The notes beneath the pieces are model-generated. The model did not search any database. It was not told the DNA's origin and saw nothing but the letters and a program-made list of their open reading frames with translations. Shown here piece after piece: positions 14,050 to 14,459 of a stretch of 14,459 bases of DNA (its first letter is position 1; the number at the start of each line of letters is the position of its first letter). Both the position numbers and the translations under genes were made by a program. Source of the DNA: Tannerella sp. GTDB taxonomy: Bacteria; Bacteroidota; Bacteroidia; Bacteroidales; Tannerellaceae. The stretch is from assembly GCA_031272655.1 (NCBI GenBank), contig JAISTJ010000111.1, forward strand, positions 1 through 14,459, given 5' to 3'.

Positions 14050-14459
14050 AGCGCTATCGGGAACATTGTGATGCGAAATTTGGTGCAGCCGTAAGGGATG
14101 AGGGTTATTTCTTCCTTTGTGCCGTTTGCGACCGGTTCTTTCGGCAGGGGCAGTACGGGGGTGGGCTGCCAGTCGAACGCTACGGCCGTGGTTTTGAGCC
14201 TTATGGGTGCGTCGTCAATCTGCCATGACCAGTGCGCCGGCATCGCGGAACGCTCTATTACATAGTCACTTACATCGTTTGAAGCGAGGGCGTATTGCCA
14301 TTTTACATCTGGCGCCTGATTGTTGGGATCAATATCGCGAACAGGAAGAGCGAAAAGCAGCGGACCGTACGAAACAGTGCGGTAAGGGCTGTTCACGTCC
14401 CTAATCGGGGCAAGTTTTCTACCGGCAGAACCGCCTTTGATAAAATAATCCTGTTCGGG
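14046..14459 (-). CDS. C-terminal end of a GH127-like (beta-L-arabinofuranosidase family) protein, cut by the window edge
   Basis: The leftward frame is open from the right edge to a TAG at 14046-14048 and gives 137 residues. It reads FIKGGSAGRKLAPIRDVN, SYGPLLFALPV, then a beta-rich domain ending in ITLIPYGCTKFRITMFP. The YGPLLFALP and TLIPYGCTKxRITMFP blocks are, from memory, typical of the C-terminal beta-sandwich of GH127/DUF1680-type proteins, which act on arabinofuranose and other plant polysaccharide sugars. The catalytic (alpha/alpha)6 barrel would lie outside the window, so catalytic residues cannot be checked. A GTG at 14396 lies inside the frame but is not a start, because homologous-looking sequence continues upstream of it. 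It converges on the aldolase/dehydrogenase gene. Confidence 0.65.
   Translation of the reverse strand, partial: PEQDYFIKGGSAGRKLAPIRDVNSPYRTVSYGPLLFALPVRDIDPNNQAPDVKWQYALASNDVSDYVIERSAMPAHWSWQIDDAPIRLKTTAVAFDWQPTPVLPLPKEPVANGTKEEITLIPYGCTKFRITMFPIAL

Overview
The window looks like a chromosomal segment from a member of the Bacteroidota, probably Bacteroidales. The evidence is the gene content (class II ribonucleotide reductase, secreted 3-keto-disaccharide hydrolase family protein, lipid-free Sec signal peptides on an M28 peptidase, a GH127-like enzyme, a fused class II aldolase/short-chain dehydrogenase) and the promoters. Upstream of most genes there is the Bacteroidota sigma-factor pattern TAnnTTTG at -7, often with TTTG about 19-22 bases further up, while Shine-Dalgarno sequences are weak or absent. 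No plasmid or phage backbone is visible.

Left part (1-4112): the 5' two thirds of an adenosylcobalamin-dependent ribonucleotide reductase runs leftward out of the window. After a 386-base AT-rich gap, an aldo/keto reductase and an FkbM-type methyltransferase form a tightly packed pair (one base between them) with a promoter in front.

Middle (4158-6725): a promoter precedes a secreted DUF1080 protein, a PhoU-like Pit accessory protein and a Pit-type phosphate transporter, separated by 12-13 bases and probably co-transcribed. They converge on a leftward secreted M28 metallopeptidase. The space between the converging genes is filled by a 7-base tandem repeat that includes the peptidase stop codon.

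Accessory-looking patch (8294-9527): a divergent promoter serves the peptidase on one side and, on the other, the wreck of a secreted protein gene (signal peptide joined out of frame to a C-terminal tail with an in-frame stop). Next is an orphan protein with a kinase-like fold of the kind found in polyvalent proteins of mobile elements, and then a leftward tRNA-Asp with its own promoter and terminator. This is the most likely site of past insertion and deletion.

Right part (9661-14459): a class I/II aminotransferase is followed by a 400-base gene-free stretch holding two different 7-base tandem arrays on either side of a long nested inverted repeat. Then come a YqgE/AlgH family protein and a 652-residue aldolase/dehydrogenase fusion. 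The fusion converges, with overlapping stop codons, on the C-terminal end of a GH127-like glycoside hydrolase that enters from the right edge.

The most unusual material is the heptamer-based repeat architecture (6677-6725, 11006-11064, 11271-11375) with the nested hairpin at 11140-11253, and the pseudogene plus orphan kinase next to the tRNA. No complete new multi-gene system is evident.
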